A DNA stretch of 64,000 nt from Cynocephalus volans (Eukaryota > Chordata > Mammalia > Dermoptera > Cynocephalidae), in the NCBI RefSeq assembly GCF_027409185.1, contig NC_084462.1, positions 46,990,679 to 47,054,678 of the forward strand, written 5' to 3'. The first letter of the stretch is position 1; each line of letters opens with the position of its first letter. This document shows, in pieces, positions 35,710-47,401 of this stretch. The position numbers and the translations under genes were made by a program. The notes beneath the pieces were generated by a model. That model saw nothing but the letters and a program-made list of their open reading frames with translations, made no database searches and was not told the origin of the DNA.

Positions 35710-37828
35710 TCCACTTTACTCTGACTTTTATTTGATCTTATTTCTCCTGCTTCCTAACTGAAGTGTATCAAGGCCCCTTTTAAAGATTGGAGGCAGATAG
35801 TAACTGGGCCAAGGGACAGTCACAATGACCTTAAGCTTGTAGTCAAAAAGGAAGTCCCCCCAAACCCCTCTCACAAAAGTCACAGAGGTTAAGTGTTAAT
35901 TGCATCTGTTTTTATATTTTGTCATGATTTCTGAGTCACTGACTCTCAGAATCTTTATATATATGAGTTGTCAATAATAAGTATGGCTCTACTGCTTCAA
36001 TAGTGAGCATCATTTAGTTTGCAGTTAAACAAATCAGCAGACTAGAAAAAGTCATTTGGGGTCTGTTAATATGACTCCATAGGAATCTGTTGGGTTATAA
36101 AGCAGGCAATATCACTGATCTAGGACCATCTCAAAAGCATGGTCCATGTTTTCTTTCAAAACCTTTATAATTCACCTTGGTCTAACCCAAACCCCTGTTG
36201 TAATTTAGGCATTTCCTGACCTGCTTTATCTACAAAAATGTCAACTCTTTCTCAGTGACTCAATATTTACTCATAGTAGTTTTTGCTGAAGTTTAGATTA
36301 GTTCTATGACAGCTCCCACTAATCCGTATGACACCTTTGTGCAAATTAGGAAAATGTGACCTTTCTGGGCAAGCACATCCAGAAAGCAATCAGGCAGAGT
36401 TTCAGCATTCCCTCCCTCCCTCCTCCCAGGCACACTGTGCCCAATCCTAAACAGTGGCTTTGATGTCCATGCAACAACAAAGAAAGCAGGCTGATTATGT
36501 GAATTTAGCCAGTCCTCTTGTATCTTGCACTGACACATTTTAGTTTCTGCTCTGTCCTTCTCCCAACTCAGCTGTTTCTTATTTAGATGGTTCCTGTGCC
36601 TTTTCAACTGAGTTTCTATCTGGTTCTTCAAGATGCTCTTCCTTCCACCCAACTTGCCCCTATTAGTAAATGGCAACTTTAAAAAGAGAGAGAGAAGTGG
36701 TATATGAGTGAACATGTTAGTAGGAAGGAGAGAAGAAGAGTGAACATGACTTACAGTGTCCTGCTTTGGAAGCACAGGACCGAAGCTGCTCTAATTAGAG
36801 GAATTGGGAGATGCACATGAAAATGACAAATTTAAGTAAAAAGCATTTTTTGATAAAATGTGTTGTGATTATTTAACATTATCACTCAGCGTTTATCTTA
36901 CCATTTAGGATAAAGGAGAGAGGTTAAACAACTTTTTTAAAGTTCATATAGTTATTACGTGGGGAAACTGGACCCCAACCCAGGCCTTCTAAAACTGGAA
37001 TCAGTTATTTTTATAAAAGTAAGTTCAAAAAAGTCTGAAACAGCATGGGCTATTAAGGAATTCATTTTCAGAAATACATGACATTGGCTTTGAGCCTACC
37101 ATACTCAGTGCTGATGATAAATAATTAAATATCTGTACAGTAGGTGAGGCACTGAAAGTCCTGAAAGCTCATGTATCTAGCCTGAGAGGGCTTATGTGTA
37201 TTAATCTACATATTGTATGAAGAAAAAATTATTGAGGTAAAACTTCCTTCTATTTTAAAATGATGAAAGTCAGCCACTATGTACATGAAAGTCTATAAAA
37301 AACAAATCAATCAAGTCATGTAGCATCACTTGGAGATGCAAAGATAGAATAAATGACTGTGGACTCATTTTGAAATAACGGATGCTGCAATACCTAAGCT
37401 GAGTTGGCCGCAAACTAGTTGTGAGGCCTTGGCAACTCTTCTGAGCTTTCCTTTCTTCTAGAATGATCCACATGATTATTCCAGCTTTAATGTTCTAATG
37501 TCTTCCACAGTAAAATGATCCTAGCAACCTTGTCAGCACTGTGTAACCAGAAGCACCAATTCTTGGTCCTTGCAGCAAAGAGGTCAAGAAAGACTAACAA
37601 CAAAAGAAACTGAAGTTTTTTACCTGATCCAGTGAGATGTTCCTATGTAGACTTGGCATTAGTTGGCTCTTATTTTAAAAAATCAAAAATAATTTGATAG
37701 AGTAAATATCACCAAAAAAAGAGTTTATAAAAGCAGGGAAAAACTTGTAATGGCTTTGAGAAAATGTTCATTTCTAATTTAATAAAAATCAGGAGCTAAT
37801 TTAGAATGGAAAAACAATGTTTGGACAT
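35710..37828. other. Low-copy DNA, no gene recognised
   Basis: A 160-codon minus-strand frame at 36293-36775 shows no domain. A weak MIR-like antisense stretch lies at 36895-36990. Nothing else is supported. Confidence 0.35.
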
Positions 37829-38220
37829 TGCTCTGATTTGAAAGCTTGTGCCCCTCCAAAATTCATGTTGAAACTTAACCCCCAATGCAATAGAATTAAC
37901 AGGTGGAGACTTTCAGAAGATGATTAAGTCATGAGGGCTCTGCCCTTGTGAATGGTATAAGTGCCTTCTAAAAGAGGTTTCACAGAGCCGCCTGGCCCTT
38001 TTCCACTTTCTGTATGTGAGGACATAGTGTTCATGCCTTCTAAAGGACACAGCAACAAGGTGCCATCTTGGAACCAAAAAGTGAGCCCTTCACAGACACT
38101 GAATCTGCCAGCTCCTTAATCTTGGACTTATAAGCTTCTAGAACTGTGAGAAATAAGTTTCTATTATCGATAAATTATCCAGTCTGTGGTATTTTGTTAT
38201 AGTAGCAGGAACAGACTAGG
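37829..38220 (+). mobile_element. MaLR (MST/MLT1-type) solo LTR
   Basis: A clear full-length LTR of an ancient ERVL-MaLR element, without internal genes: start 'tgctctgatttgaaagcttg', 'catgagggctctgcccttgt', 'ggtgccatcttggaacc', 'cttaatcttggacttataag' and the end 'ggaacagactagg'. It is better preserved than the copy at 1586-2000. Confidence 0.88.
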
Positions 38221-38560
38221 AAAGAAATTGATTTAGAAACTGAGAAAATTCAGTTATAAATATTTTTTCTTCATTATAAAGAAAAAAAGATTCCTTATAG
38301 AAAATATGGTTAAATACAAAAAAAGCATAAAGAACAAAATATTCATAAAGCCATTGTTGACATTTAGCAGCATAAACTCAGCTTTTTGTTCTATGCTTAC
38401 ATATACATGCAGATTCATGACAAAATTGGAATCATATTCTAAATATTAAGTTGTATTTTTTACTCAACTTATATGATTGCCTCTTCATATTCTTAAAGAT
38501 GTTTTGAAAAACTTGAGAAGGGAATATTTTTAAATGTAGTCTCTTCTTCTATCTCAAATT
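38221..38560. other. AT-rich low-copy DNA, no gene recognised
   Basis: Nothing identifiable; it ends at the left target-site duplication of the next L1. Confidence 0.35.
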
Positions 38561-38574
38561 TAAAGTCTATTTTC

Positions 38575-40152
38575 ACTATCTGACTTCAAATTATACTATA
38601 AAGTTATAGTAACCAAAACAGCATCCTACTGGAATAAAAACAGACACTCAGATTAATGGAACAAAATAGAGAACCGAGAAATCAATCCATGTACTTCCAG
38701 CCAACTGATCTTTGGCAAAGGCACCAAGGACATGCATTGGGGAAAAGACTGCCTCTTCAATAAATGGTGCTGGGAAAACTGGACATCCATATGTAGAAGA
38801 ATAAAGCTAAACCTGTACCTCCATCCATGTATTAAAATAAACCCAAAGTGTATTAAAGACTTAAATATAAGACCTGAAACTATAAAACTCCTAAGAGAAA
38901 ACATAAGAGAAACACTTCAAGATGTAGGACTGGGCAAAGTCCTTGTGAATAAAACCCTAAAAGCACAGACAACAATAAAAAAAATAAACAAATAGGATTA
39001 TATCAAACCAAAAAGCTTCTACACAGCAAAAGAAATAATTAACAGAGTGAAAAGACAACCTATGGAATGGGAGAAAATATTTTCAAAATATGAATCCAAA
39101 AAGCGATTAATATCCAGAATATACAAGGAACTCAAACAACTTATCAGTAAAAAAAAAAAGTAACCCATTTAAAAAATGGACAAAGGAGTTGAAAAGGCAT
39201 TTATCAAAGGAAGATAGAAGATATACAAATGGCCAACAGACACATGAAAAAATGTTCAGTCAACATCACAAGGCATCGGGGAAATGCAAATCAAAACCAC
39301 ATTGAGATATCATCTCACCCCAGTTAGACTGGCTATTATCAAAAAAGACCAAGAATAACAGATTCTGGAAAGGATGTAGAGAAAGGGGACCCCTTCTACA
39401 CTGTTAATGGGGCTGTAAATTAGTGCAGCCATTATGGAAAACGGTATGGAGGTTTTCCGTACTGCCATATGATCCAGCAATCCCACTGCTGGGTATATAC
39501 CCAAAGAAAAGGAAATCTTAATGTTGAAGGGACACCTGCACTCCCATGTTTATCGCAGCTCTACTTACAATAGTCAAGAGTTGGAACCAAACTAAATATC
39601 CACTGACAGACAACTAGATAAGGAAAAATTGATATATATATACACAATAGAATACTACTCTGCCATAAAGAAGAATGAAATTCTGCCATTCGCAGCAACA
39701 TGGATGAACTTAGAGAAAATTATGTTAAGTGAAATAAGTCGGGCACAGAAAGAGAAATACTGCATGTTCTCACTTATAAGTGGGAGCTAAAAAATAGAAG
39801 AAGGAAGGAAGGGAGGGAGTGAGGGAGGGAAGGAAGGAAGGAGGGAAGAAAGGAAGAAAGAGAAAAAAAAGAAAAGAGATACAACAATAACAATGGTTCA
39901 TCAAACTTTCAAAAGGAGAGAACAGAACTGGGGCCACCAGAGGTGGGAAAGGAGTGGGGAGGATTAGCAAGAAATTGGTAAAGGGCACAAAAAATGGTAA
40001 CATTGTGTAATGTTGAATATACGATTTATCCTGATTTGAGCATCACATATTGTACACAGGATTGATATTCAATGCTGTGCCCCAAAGATATGGACAATCG
40101 ACTACGTTTCAAAATTAATTAATTAATTAATTAAAAACAATTTTTAAAATAA
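38575..40152 (+). mobile_element. 5'-truncated L1 (ORF2 C-terminal part and 3' UTR)
   Basis: ORF2 C-terminal coding runs from near 38580 (decayed; e.g. '[19 protein letters not shown]' at about 38840-38890) to the K-N-E-I-L-P-F ... AQKEKYCMF ending near 39780, then a GGAA-rich 3' UTR and tail. The exact 14-bp duplication taaagtctattttc at 38561-38574 and 40153-40166 fixes both ends. An (AATT)n run lies near 40115-40130. It is inactive. Confidence 0.92.
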
Positions 40153-40166
40153 TAAAGTCTATTTTC

Positions 40167-40940
40167 CCTATTGTAATTGGACTGGTGCTATTGGGTTAAA
40201 TTCTGGAAGACATGGAAGATTAATTTTAAAATAGAATTATTCAGTAATTAGAACATTTATTTCTTTACAAGTATTAACAAAACAATAATTTTCAGTTTTG
40301 TTTTCACGTAATAATTATTTCTAAGTAAATAATAAAATAAGTCCTATGCTCTGGACAGATTTTTCTTTCTATGACCAATAAAGTAGTTGTTGCCGGAGGC
40401 TGCACCTTTGGCTGTAATAAGAGACTCTTTTAGCCACTCCATGTAAATATGCAGAGACACATTTGCATCAAATAAAATAAACCTTCTGATAGATATTTTG
40501 GCTTCTTTTTTAAAATTTGGCTCTTCTTCCTTAATATATAACAACCTGAGTTCAAGTGCCTTATTTTTTTCTTTGTTTTTCCTGTATTTGTCCCCCCAAA
40601 AGTCTAAAGACTAATGAAAATATTCACTATCACAGTTGATCAGCCAAGCCTGGACCTGCTGTGCCTCTGGTGAGGGAAGTGCTTCTTTACCAGGAGTCCA
40701 CTGTGCTATGATGAAAAGAGGCTTTTTCCCCCAACTTGATTAATTAATAAATGTGCATTTTCTAGAGCAGCTCAGGAATCCCGAAGTATTTTTCAGGCTC
40801 AGATCAATTGATGCATCACAATTTTGGTTGACAATTTTCTCTTCGTGGTCCAGGATAGCCTTGTTAGCAGGCAGAAGCCCATATAGCAACAAGTTCACAG
40901 GTAAGTGGGTAAGATCCTTGGTACAAATTTTCTCCCTTAA
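40167..40940. other. Low-copy DNA, no gene recognised
   Basis: No repeat or exon is recognised. Confidence 0.35.
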
Positions 40941-40944
40941 CAGT

Positions 40945-41075
40945 AGGTTAGCTAACCAGGCACTGTGCTAGGCATTTTAATTTATTCTCTCTAACTGTTT
41001 AAAAAACTATTCAATATAGGTAGTATCAGCCCCATTTGATTAATGAGAAAATTAAGGTTTAGAGATGTGGAAGCC
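40945..41075 (-). mobile_element. MIR SINE fragment
   Basis: 'ccaggcactgtgctaggcat', 'agtatcagccccatttgatt' and 'aatgagaaaattaaggtt' give the antisense MIR order. Confidence 0.75.
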
Positions 41076-41155
41076 CTAATTAAAATGCATGTAATCCACA
41101 GAGCAGTAACAATTTACATTCTTTTCTTTTACTTCTTTTACTTAAAAAGGTTCAA

Positions 41156-41990
41156 TCAGTACCCAAAGAGCAGGAACCCATTGCTTATGGTGTCAGGAGA
41201 CAGAATGACAGCCTGGAAAGGAGAACTTGTGGTCCCCATCTGACTGTACTCAGGAGTATGCTTGCAATGGAAGTCTTCAATCTCCACCCATACGATTTCA
41301 TGGCAGCTAGATTGAACATCCTCTAACAGCTCCTCCCACCCTGAAATTCTAGAACTCTTAAACCATCCCACAGATGCATTTGTTACCAAGAAGATTGTAG
41401 TCATCCCAACTACTGGGAAGATCAAGCCTTTGGTGTTCCAAACACCTCCTCGTCTTTGGAGAATTCACTGCTACGCATCAGCTCATGAAGAGAGAAGCAG
41501 AGTGTTGCAGAGTCTACTTCAGTAGAGAAGGTGGTGTTGCTTCTGTGATCAGACTTTTGCTTATGGTACTCCCAGTTCTCATGTCGAGTGGCTTCACGGT
41601 CTGGGATAGAAACCCAAATCCCATCTATTTTGCAAATTCTTATCCCAAGGTCATAAGAGGGAGGGTGGAAGGGAATGGAGTCATCTGTCAGGTCATCACA
41701 CAACCAAAAAGGTGCTCCCCAGGACTGGAAGAATAAAACATTGTTCTTCAGTAAGAGCTCTAGACCACTGATTTTGTGTTGCAGCAGTTCTCCAAGTTCC
41801 CTTCTCTGACCCAGAAAGTAGAAAAAGGGAAGCAGAACATCACTGAGCATCATACTTTCAAAGGTTTTGTTTTCATGAAGAAAACAGTATTTGAATGTGC
41901 TTTTAACTTTATAGTTGGACAGTAAAATATTCACAATCATAATACAGCAAAACCTAGCAGTAATAAAATGAAGAATCTTTCTAATTTCTT
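41156..41990 (-). other. Two abutting open frames on the minus strand, unidentified
   Basis: An open stretch of 172 codons from the ATG at 41940 ends at a TGA at 41424-41422. A second frame, shifted, is open from about 41425 to 41156 (about 89 codons, with no ATG at its start). Visible segments include 'SWGAPFWLCDD', 'SYDLGIRICKIDGIWVSIPD' and 'VWVEIEDFHCKHTPEYSQMG'. I recognise no family. Given the window size, one frame of this length is expected by chance, so this may be noncoding or an old repeat. If it is real, it would be a frameshifted gene relic. Confidence 0.25.
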
Positions 41991-42606
41991 AAGCAGATAT
42001 TATCACATGAGCATACACATAACTTTCACTCGCTTCCCCAACCCACCAAATGCTAAAAAATAAGGATTTTTTTTTTAAAAAGACATAGCCTTACATGACA
42101 AGGAGAATGGAAGATGATATTAAAGCACTAAAACTTTTGTAGCTAGAAAACAAATGGAGGACTGGTAATCAAATTAATAGATCCCAGAAAATTGAATTAT
42201 AAGCCAAACATGGGGATATCTATGAACCAATATGTATTACATGGAAACATCTCCAAGGATGCAGATACGGGTGGTAGTAGGTTTCCCTGAAAGAAAAAGG
42301 AAGAGGGTGGCAGGTAGAACAGTAAAACAAGGAAAATTGGTTGAAAAATTTGCTTGAGAATAAGTCAAATCTTTAGATCTCCTCCCTAGATCACATAGCC
42401 AAGGAATGTCCCAACTTCACCCTAGAAAAAAAGAACCTAAAAAAGGGTGACAGCCACATCAGGTTTCCAGCTTATGGGAAGAGAAAAGAAAATGTAGAGG
42501 ACTGTAGGTACAATGTTTTAAGGCCCAAACATGGAAGAGACATACCTCACTTCTAACCTTACTTCATTACTCTCATGGGCGTGTCTAATTACAAAAGACC
42601 ACTGGG

Positions 42607-42700
42607 AGGGTGGCCAGTTAGCTCGGCTGGTGAGAGCATGGCCTTGTAACACCAGGTCAGGGATTTGGATCTCTAGCCAGCTGCAAAAACAAAAACAAAA
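42607..42700 (+). mobile_element. Monomeric tRNA-Ile-derived SINE (CYN-like)
   Basis: 'tggccagttagctcggctgg' closely follows the 5' end and A box of tRNA-Ile (GGCCGGTTAGCTCAGTTGG). A degenerate B box ('caggtcagggatttggatc') is followed by 'tagccagctgc' and an (A)nC tail. A short duplication cactggg at 42600-42606 and 42701-42707 flanks it. The acceptor stem and B box are damaged, so it is a SINE and not a tRNA gene. Confidence 0.82.
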
Positions 42701-42709
42701 CACTGGGGA

Positions 42710-43224
42710 ATTTAGTCTCTGGCTGAGCAGCCACATGCCCAACTTGCTTACCATCAAAGCAGTGAAGAATGGATTCTGGTCACGTTTTGAGACTAGATGC
42801 AAAAGTCTGAGGTCATAAGTTCCAACAGTGACTACAAGAATATTACTAGAAAAAGGCCAGATGGGACCAGTTGCATCTGGGATATGCAGTTCCACAGCAG
42901 AGACAAGTGTGAATATAAAGGGTATCAGGTCAAGCTAAGTCTCCCTCATCCCCAGCAAGATCCTCCACAAGATCATCCTAGATGCCACCTTGAAAAGGAG
43001 CAGAAAGGAAGGAAGAAAACCCCAAACACTGCATTGGCCCAAAAGAGGCAGTGTTTTCCAGACAGTTTAGAACAGACAAGACTTAATCCCATAAAATGGC
43101 ACATTGAAAGTTCAGTCTGCCACCACTAACCTTACCACCGCCTTTGCCCTCCAATAAGTTAGGACCTTATAAAAACATCCAATCAGATGCCAAGAAATAG
43201 AAGAGCTGCATTTTCTTTGCATAT
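42710..43224. other. Low-copy DNA, no gene recognised
   Basis: Frames of 95-125 codons overlap here on both strands but run through the SINE, so they are chance frames. Confidence 0.35.
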
Positions 43225-43495
43225 CTATGGTAAGTATGTATAATAACCAATCCCTGTTGGTGGACATTTAGTGTGCTTTCAATACATTGTTTTTTAAAAG
43301 TATGCGTGTGCGTGTGTGTCTGTGTGTGTGTGTTTTGGTGCATTTGTTATTTTTTTCCTTTGATAACATCCCAGAAATGAAACCACTGGATTAAAGGGAA
43401 TATATTTTTTTTGAGGTTTTTTACGTCCTTTACTAAACTCCCTCCAGCAGGGTTACACCAACTTGTAATTCCACAGCAGTGTGTTAGAGAACTAA
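43225..43495 (-). mobile_element. Old L1 (L1ME-like) 3' ORF2 fragment
   Basis: On the plus strand 'ttggtggacatttagtgtgc', 'gaaatgaaaccactggatta' and 'acaccaacttgtaattccac' are the reverse complement of the familiar L1 ORF2 C-terminal stretch. A (GT)n run lies at 43303-43333. Confidence 0.75.
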
Positions 43496-43734
43496 ACTCT
43501 TTTCATCTTGAGCATTGGAAATCTCTTAAATATTTCATAGTAAATTCTTATCTTAAAATGGTTCAGTAGATCATAATTGCTTTCATTATGTTTCATACAC
43601 ATGGAATAAGGGTGTAAAGAGAGCAAACTAGTCGGGGAAGTGTTTAGCTCAATAATGAGTAATAATAATTTATCTCTAATTATTTAATCAGAGGTTTTAT
43701 AATAGGTGCAGAAGGAATAATACCAAACCGAGAC

Positions 43735-43905
43735 CCAGAAACACTACACTCAATAGTACTTCTGGCAATAGATAGCTGTGTGACATTGATAAATCACTCA
43801 ACCTCTCTGAGCTTGTTTCTTTGTCCTTACAAAATTAAAGGATGGAATCTAATTTATTAAGATCTTGTCTCATAAGTTATCAATGATAATGTATTTTATA
43901 ATTTT
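43735..43905 (+). mobile_element. MIR SINE
   Basis: 'agctgtgtgacattgataaa', 'tcactcaacctctctgagc' and 'caaaattaaaggatgg' follow the MIR order. Confidence 0.75.
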
Positions 43906-43909
43906 GAGC

Positions 43910-44900
43910 CAAATACACCACCCTGAAGACTGAGCCGTGCATGATTGAAACAGAAAACTCAAAGGAGAAGGAATGTTTCATTCTGTACTAACACCAAAAT
44001 TATCTCACTAGGAACCACGTTATTAATGATTCCCCTATGCAAGATAGCAACTGCTGGCTTAAATTCAGATGGATGGCTATAGCTAATATAAAATTTTCAG
44101 CATCATTTCACTTAAATTCAAAATTCAAATTTGACAAACATGTTTTGTGCCAGGAGCTATTCCATGTGAAGAATATATAACAATGACCTTATCCTAAAGA
44201 AGCTGACAACAGATGTTAAGTCATTTTCTCACAGTAGGTTTTCAACATAGAACAGTTTCTACATAAAATACTAGGACAGAATACTAAAACCAAGAAATGC
44301 TAAAATTGAATTGCAACATTTCCAAACCATCCCAAAACTGAGGCTCACTTTCAGAAGTTACTTGCAAATTTTTCTTAATGTTTAATGTGTTTTCCATATA
44401 CATAATGTCAGTAAATGGTTTTAAGGGATTTGAGCTGTATGTGTATTGCGTGTGTGTATGTGTGTGTGTGTATATATATAAATAGATAAATTTTACTAGT
44501 AATCTATACTAATGTTAGAATTAAAATTAAGTATTTATCAATTTAATAATGCTTGAGTCAAACTTTCAAAATTAACAGGGAAATACAATTGACATCAGAA
44601 CAGCAACATGTTATAAAATACTATCACTTAATTTTAAAAATTAACTCCATATAATTAACTACCACCCCAATAATTAAGAAATTTGTAATTACATTATAGT
44701 CTCTGCCACTTAGTCATTTAATCATAAAAACACAGCATATTTTTATAAACAAATGAAATAAATATGAAATCTATTAATTAAATGTGTGGTTGGAACTAAG
44801 AATAAACACTAAGAATAAAAATTATCTATTTCCACAATCTGCGTAATTAGAAAACAGGTTTTACAATGAGGTGTATAATTATTACATTAGTATAGAGTCA
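43910..44900. other. AT-rich low-copy DNA, no gene recognised
   Basis: A (TG)n/(TA)n microsatellite lies at 44446-44480 and a weak L2-like stretch at 44150-44215. Nothing else is recognised. Confidence 0.35.
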
Positions 44901-44904
44901 TTGG

Positions 44905-45115
44905 TGTGGCTCAGTTCCTTAGTTTAAATGCAGACTCTGCCACTTACCAACTATGATGTGCAACTTAACCTATCTACGTTTATTTCTTCATCAGTAAAAT
45001 GAGAATAATAATAGCTCCTACTTCAGTGGGTTGATGTCAGAATTAAATAAGATAATGCATGGATAACACTACCATAACCCTTGATACCTGGAAAATCCTA
45101 GACACAGTAATTGTC
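44905..45115 (+). mobile_element. MIR SINE, nearly full length
   Basis: 'gcagactctgccacttacca', 'tatttcttcatcagtaaaat' and 'gagaataataatagctccta' are a clear MIR run. Confidence 0.9.
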
Positions 45116-45119
45116 TAGC

Positions 45120-46834
45120 AAGTTTGAAAAATGGTCAGCTTCATGCATAACTTGATGTTAAGTCAGAATTCTGTGATACCCTTTATACAACCAACCTAAT
45201 TCAACTCTTTGATTGGTAGGGGAAATATAAGAATTAAAGCAGGAGTATTATTATTCTGATAAAAAGTCCTAAAGGGTCTGCTCCTCCAATGAATTACCCC
45301 TTCCTGTTCAAAAGAAATTAGGGTATTGCTTCTAAAAGTTTTTGTCAGTCTCACTTGCAAACTACTTCAGTAAACTACTGTAGATCTAGTGATTAGACTC
45401 GCACTTCCTAAGGAGACCTGACATAGATGGGTTGTTCGAGAGGAGACAACAACAGCAAAAATCTACTCTGGTTAGTGTCAAGAGAAGACAATCTGCTAGC
45501 AGGATATTAGGGACACAGGATATTTGGGGGAGGGCTGGAGAACCAGGTTTAGAACAAAGCAGGAACAGAGGCTGCTCTGAAGGGTAAAAGCAGGCCCACA
45601 AGGACCACCCTCATTGTAGGAATCGCCTAATCAGAGACAGCCTTTGGGGAGAATGAAGTATTCCCCCTTCCCCTATCTGTTTGCAAGGCTTAGGACACAT
45701 GCCCACACCTGTCTGTTCTGGGACAGGGAAAGGAAAGATCTGTCCCATTGGACCTCTCTGCTAGAGGGACACACCTGAATACCAGTTGCAGAACACTGCA
45801 TGGATGAGTGCTTTGAAAAGTGTGAATGGATTCTGGACAGGCTCAGAACATGGGGTTGTCACAATCCAATACATGAGGAATCCACAGAACTTTATGAAGA
45901 TTAGATATAATTCCATTAACGTTCCTGGGGGAATATCAGTATCAACTGACAGCCACTTGGGAGCTTTACCATTCACAGTACTTTGAAGGACTCACATTTG
46001 AGGAGGGCACCTGAACTGCGAAGATGATTATAAACTAGCAGAGTTTTAACATTTTTTAGGATTAAGGAATAGCATGTCTATGAAATTTCTTCATAACGCA
46101 CAGCACATCATGCGAATGTAAAGTGATATCAATGTCATTAGATGTCTTACAGAAAAGTAGACACCACATTTACATACAATCTGTTGTAGATAAGACATTC
46201 TTTCTCCCCATCCATTGTTTCCTACCTATCAGCTCTCTTTCCTTTTGACAATATCATGTTTTAATCACAGCAAAAGTAGAATTCTAAGAAAGTCATTCAG
46301 AAAAAATACGTATCCTCGGGGTACGCCAAATACACACACACACACACACACACACACGCATCCCATATTATAAAGCTATTCATAAAGCAGTTCTTCTCCA
46401 GGTTTCATTGTCAATGCTCAAGTTACTGCAAAGAAAGAACCTAAGATGGGAAATGCTTTCTAATGAAGCCTGTCTGTGGAGCAGCAATCAAATAGGAATT
46501 CAGGGAATGTTCTGACATTAGTATTAGGGGACTAGTTTGTTTGCATCTATTAAATTTACAGTGCTTAACTTTTCAATGCCAAGACTGTCAAATTTCCACA
46601 AAATGTTTTATTCACTCAGTTTCCTTTGTCTGCAAAATGAAGCTATCACTGAAGTATTTCCAAGGAAATCCCAATAGAGATCTTTATAGAAAGAGAGGTA
46701 ATTGCATAGATGGGATGAACTGGCTCTTAGTCTGTACATGTAGAAAGGCAAATAATATTCAAATGATACTGAAGTTAACAGATCCGGGGTTTGAAAGGTA
46801 AAAGACACAGAATAATGAATATGCTTAATAATAA
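45120..46834. other. Low-copy DNA, no gene recognised
   Basis: A (CA)n run lies at 46332-46357. Open frames here are short and without domains. Confidence 0.35.
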
Positions 46835-47090
46835 AAAAAGAACATTGAACTTTTAGAAGGAGAGAATAGAACTGTGGTCACTAGTGGTGAAAAGGGGGAT
46901 GGGAGGGGGAAAGGAAGGGTGTTAATGAGAAATTGGTTAATGGACACAGACTGATTACATATTGTGACAATGAATTAGGCTAACTATCCTGATTTGACCA
47001 TCACACATTGGACACAACTATTGATAGTCAACTTTGTACCCCACAAATATGTATAATAAATTTTCTTTGACTAAAAAAGGAAAGTAAAAA
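46835..47090 (+). mobile_element. L1 3' UTR fragment
   Basis: 'gagaatagaactgtggtcac', the G-rich stretch 46895-46920 and the end 'gtaccccacaaatatgtata' match the L1 3' UTRs at 9800-10012 and 39900-40150. Confidence 0.8.
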
Positions 47091-47219
47091 AGTTTTAGGG
47101 AGAGAATGCAAGTTAAACAAGATCTTTTCAAAGAAAGAAAAGCTCAAAAACTATATAGTTTGCTAAATATTAAAGATTCCAAATGATACCAAAGTTCTTA
47201 AAATAAAGAAAAAAACGAG

Positions 47220-47390
47220 CCCTATTAATTTGCTTAACAATGTCTTTTGATATACAGGACTTTTAAATTTTGATGAAGTATAATTTATCATTTTTCATAT
47301 TTAATTTGTATATTTCTAATGCCTTTATGTTGTGTCTGAGAAATCTTTGCTTACTCCATGTTCTTAAAGATAGTACTGTTTTTATTTCTG
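47220..47390 (-). mobile_element. Old antisense L1 ORF2, left piece
   Basis: 'gtctgagaaatctttgctta' and neighbouring AT-rich sequence match the antisense of an L1M-type ORF2. The right piece resumes after the ORF-less L1 at 49372. Confidence 0.65.
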
Positions 47391-47401
47391 GAAATGTGTA
47401 T

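Noticed and set aside
36293-36775. 160-codon minus-strand frame
   Set aside because: No motif recognised and length is within chance expectation.
42607-42682. Possible tRNA-Ile gene
   Set aside because: The B box and acceptor pairing are damaged and an A-rich tail with flanking duplications marks it as a SINE.
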